The notes beneath the pieces were generated by a model. The model searched no databases. It saw only the letters and a program-made list of their open reading frames with translations, and had not been told where the DNA came from. 5,874 nucleotides of DNA, from assembly GCA_029861825.1 (NCBI GenBank), contig JAOTYN010000281.1:1-5874 (forward strand). The letters are read 5' to 3'. Source of the stretch: Cyclobacteriaceae bacterium. Its GTDB lineage: Bacteria > Bacteroidota > Bacteroidia > Cytophagales > Cyclobacteriaceae. Shown here one piece after another: positions 5,119-5,874 of the stretch; positions within the stretch are counted from its first letter, which is position 1, and every line of letters starts with the position of its first letter. A program made the translations under genes and the position numbers.

Positions 5119-5874
5119 CGCCTCTGACTTAGCACCTGATACTCCAACAGCAGTGTCCAGTAAAAGGCCTCGCAGCGGTACTTAAGATGAAAAAAGGGGT
5201 GAACTGTGCATTTTCTCCAATGGACCTTCTGAAAAGCTGTCAGCATCCCTGCCTGAAAGAAATAAAAACGGTTGAATTGCCCGGGCCAATCTTCTGGCAA
5301 TAGCAGTTCATGAGGTTCAAGCTCCATCCGTAGCAAACAAGTGTTCAATAGTAGTAACTCCATAAAATTAGCGTGCTGGTGGTCATATTGATGCAAGTGC
5401 ATCTTAAGGTTTTCAGCTAGTTGACGATGTTGCGGGTGTGGGAATCTCGATACCAGACGCGTCAAATGATAGAGTATCACCAGAGGATGGTTATAGTTAG
5501 GTGAAATTTCGAAAGGCCTCAACAGGTAGTCCTTGCGGTTGAGTACTAATTGCAGGAACTCCAAGGAATCTTTATCATATTGACTCCAGGGATAATCGCG
5601 ACTTCTCATAAAGGCCAAAACATTGCTGATTACGCAGGCATCCATTTCAGGAGCGAGTTGTTTGCCAAAGAATGTGGGGTAAGCCCTGAGATGACGGTAT
5701 TCCGGAGGGGTTAGAGACGAAGGCTCGCGGTCCCTTGGGTAGTGCCCCTCAATTTTCTTCTTAAGCCAAAGTGATTGCTGCTCGCTGAAATTATTAGTAA
5801 GATGCACCAGGCAGCTGTCGTCGGTATCATCCGGAATGGCAAACCGGTCCCATCTATGCAACAGCCAGCCACCT
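5103..5874 (-). CDS. Uncharacterised helical protein, possible alpha-toroid / terpene cyclase-like (5'-truncated)
   Basis: The frame stays open to the window's right edge (first full codon 5873-5871, reading G-G-W-L-L-H-R-W), so the TTG at 5861 is not a real start. The visible part is 256 residues, ending at TGA 5105-5103. No named family is recognised with certainty. Near the truncated N-terminus the run F-A-I-P-D-D-T-D-D-S (residues 11-20) contains D-x-D-D, resembling the D-x-D-D-T-A acid motif of squalene-hopene and class II diterpene cyclases. Further on, E-M-D-A-C-V-I-S-N-V-L-A-F (76-88), a Y-L-L-R-P-F...P-N-Y-N-H-P segment (116-129) and a final Y-R-C-E-A-F-Y-W-T-L-L-L-E-Y (232-245) suggest paired helices of an alpha/alpha barrel. 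No signal peptide or membrane span is visible in this part. It faces xseB tail to tail and their coding ends overlap by 16 bases. A cyclase activity is not established, and the fold idea is an inference. Confidence 0.75.
   Translation of the reverse strand, partial: GGWLLHRWDRFAIPDDTDDSCLVHLTNNFSEQQSLWLKKKIEGHYPRDREPSSLTPPEYRHLRAYPTFFGKQLAPEMDACVISNVLAFMRSRDYPWSQYDKDSLEFLQLVLNRKDYLLRPFEISPNYNHPLVILYHLTRLVSRFPHPQHRQLAENLKMHLHQYDHQHANFMELLLLNTCLLRMELEPHELLLPEDWPGQFNRFYFFQAGMLTAFQKVHWRKCTVHPFFHLKYRCEAFYWTLLLEYQVLSQRRYSKP

Overview
The window looks like chromosomal DNA from a Bacteroidota bacterium, most likely a flavobacterium-like lineage. The genes are tightly packed and of moderate GC. Start codons are preceded by A-rich stretches rather than clear Shine-Dalgarno boxes. 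Signal peptides end in the A-Q / S-Q style typical of the phylum, and the gene families match that phylum best. The lineage call rests on family resemblance recalled from memory, not on a search.

Left edge (1-831): the C-terminal three quarters of a fold-type I, class V PLP-dependent aminotransferase, cut by the window start. A 176-base AT-rich gap (832-1007) follows and probably carries the promoter of the next operon.

Centre (1008-3594): four same-strand genes with short gaps (48, 22 and 18 bases). They are an ECF sigma factor, a single-pass membrane protein with a strongly acidic outer domain (candidate anti-sigma factor), a secreted Spy/CpxP-like helical protein with an arginine-rich tail (candidate sensor), and a predicted outer-membrane beta-barrel of unknown function. 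Together they look like an envelope-sensing module analogous in layout to CnrY/CnrX/CnrH, but with a sensor that has no His or Cys. The opposite charges of the two putative periplasmic partners are the most interesting signal in the window.

Right part (3621-5118): xseA and xseB, the two subunits of exodeoxyribonuclease VII, overlapping by 8 bases. They start only 26 bases after the barrel gene, so they may be co-transcribed with the sigma operon.

Right edge (5103-5874, minus strand): the C-terminal part of an uncharacterised, probably all-helical protein. It converges on xseB with a 16-base overlap of coding sequence, and near its truncated N-terminus it has a D-x-D-D motif resembling the class II terpene cyclase acid motif. 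No RNA genes, mobile elements, CRISPR arrays or convincing intrinsic terminators were seen.
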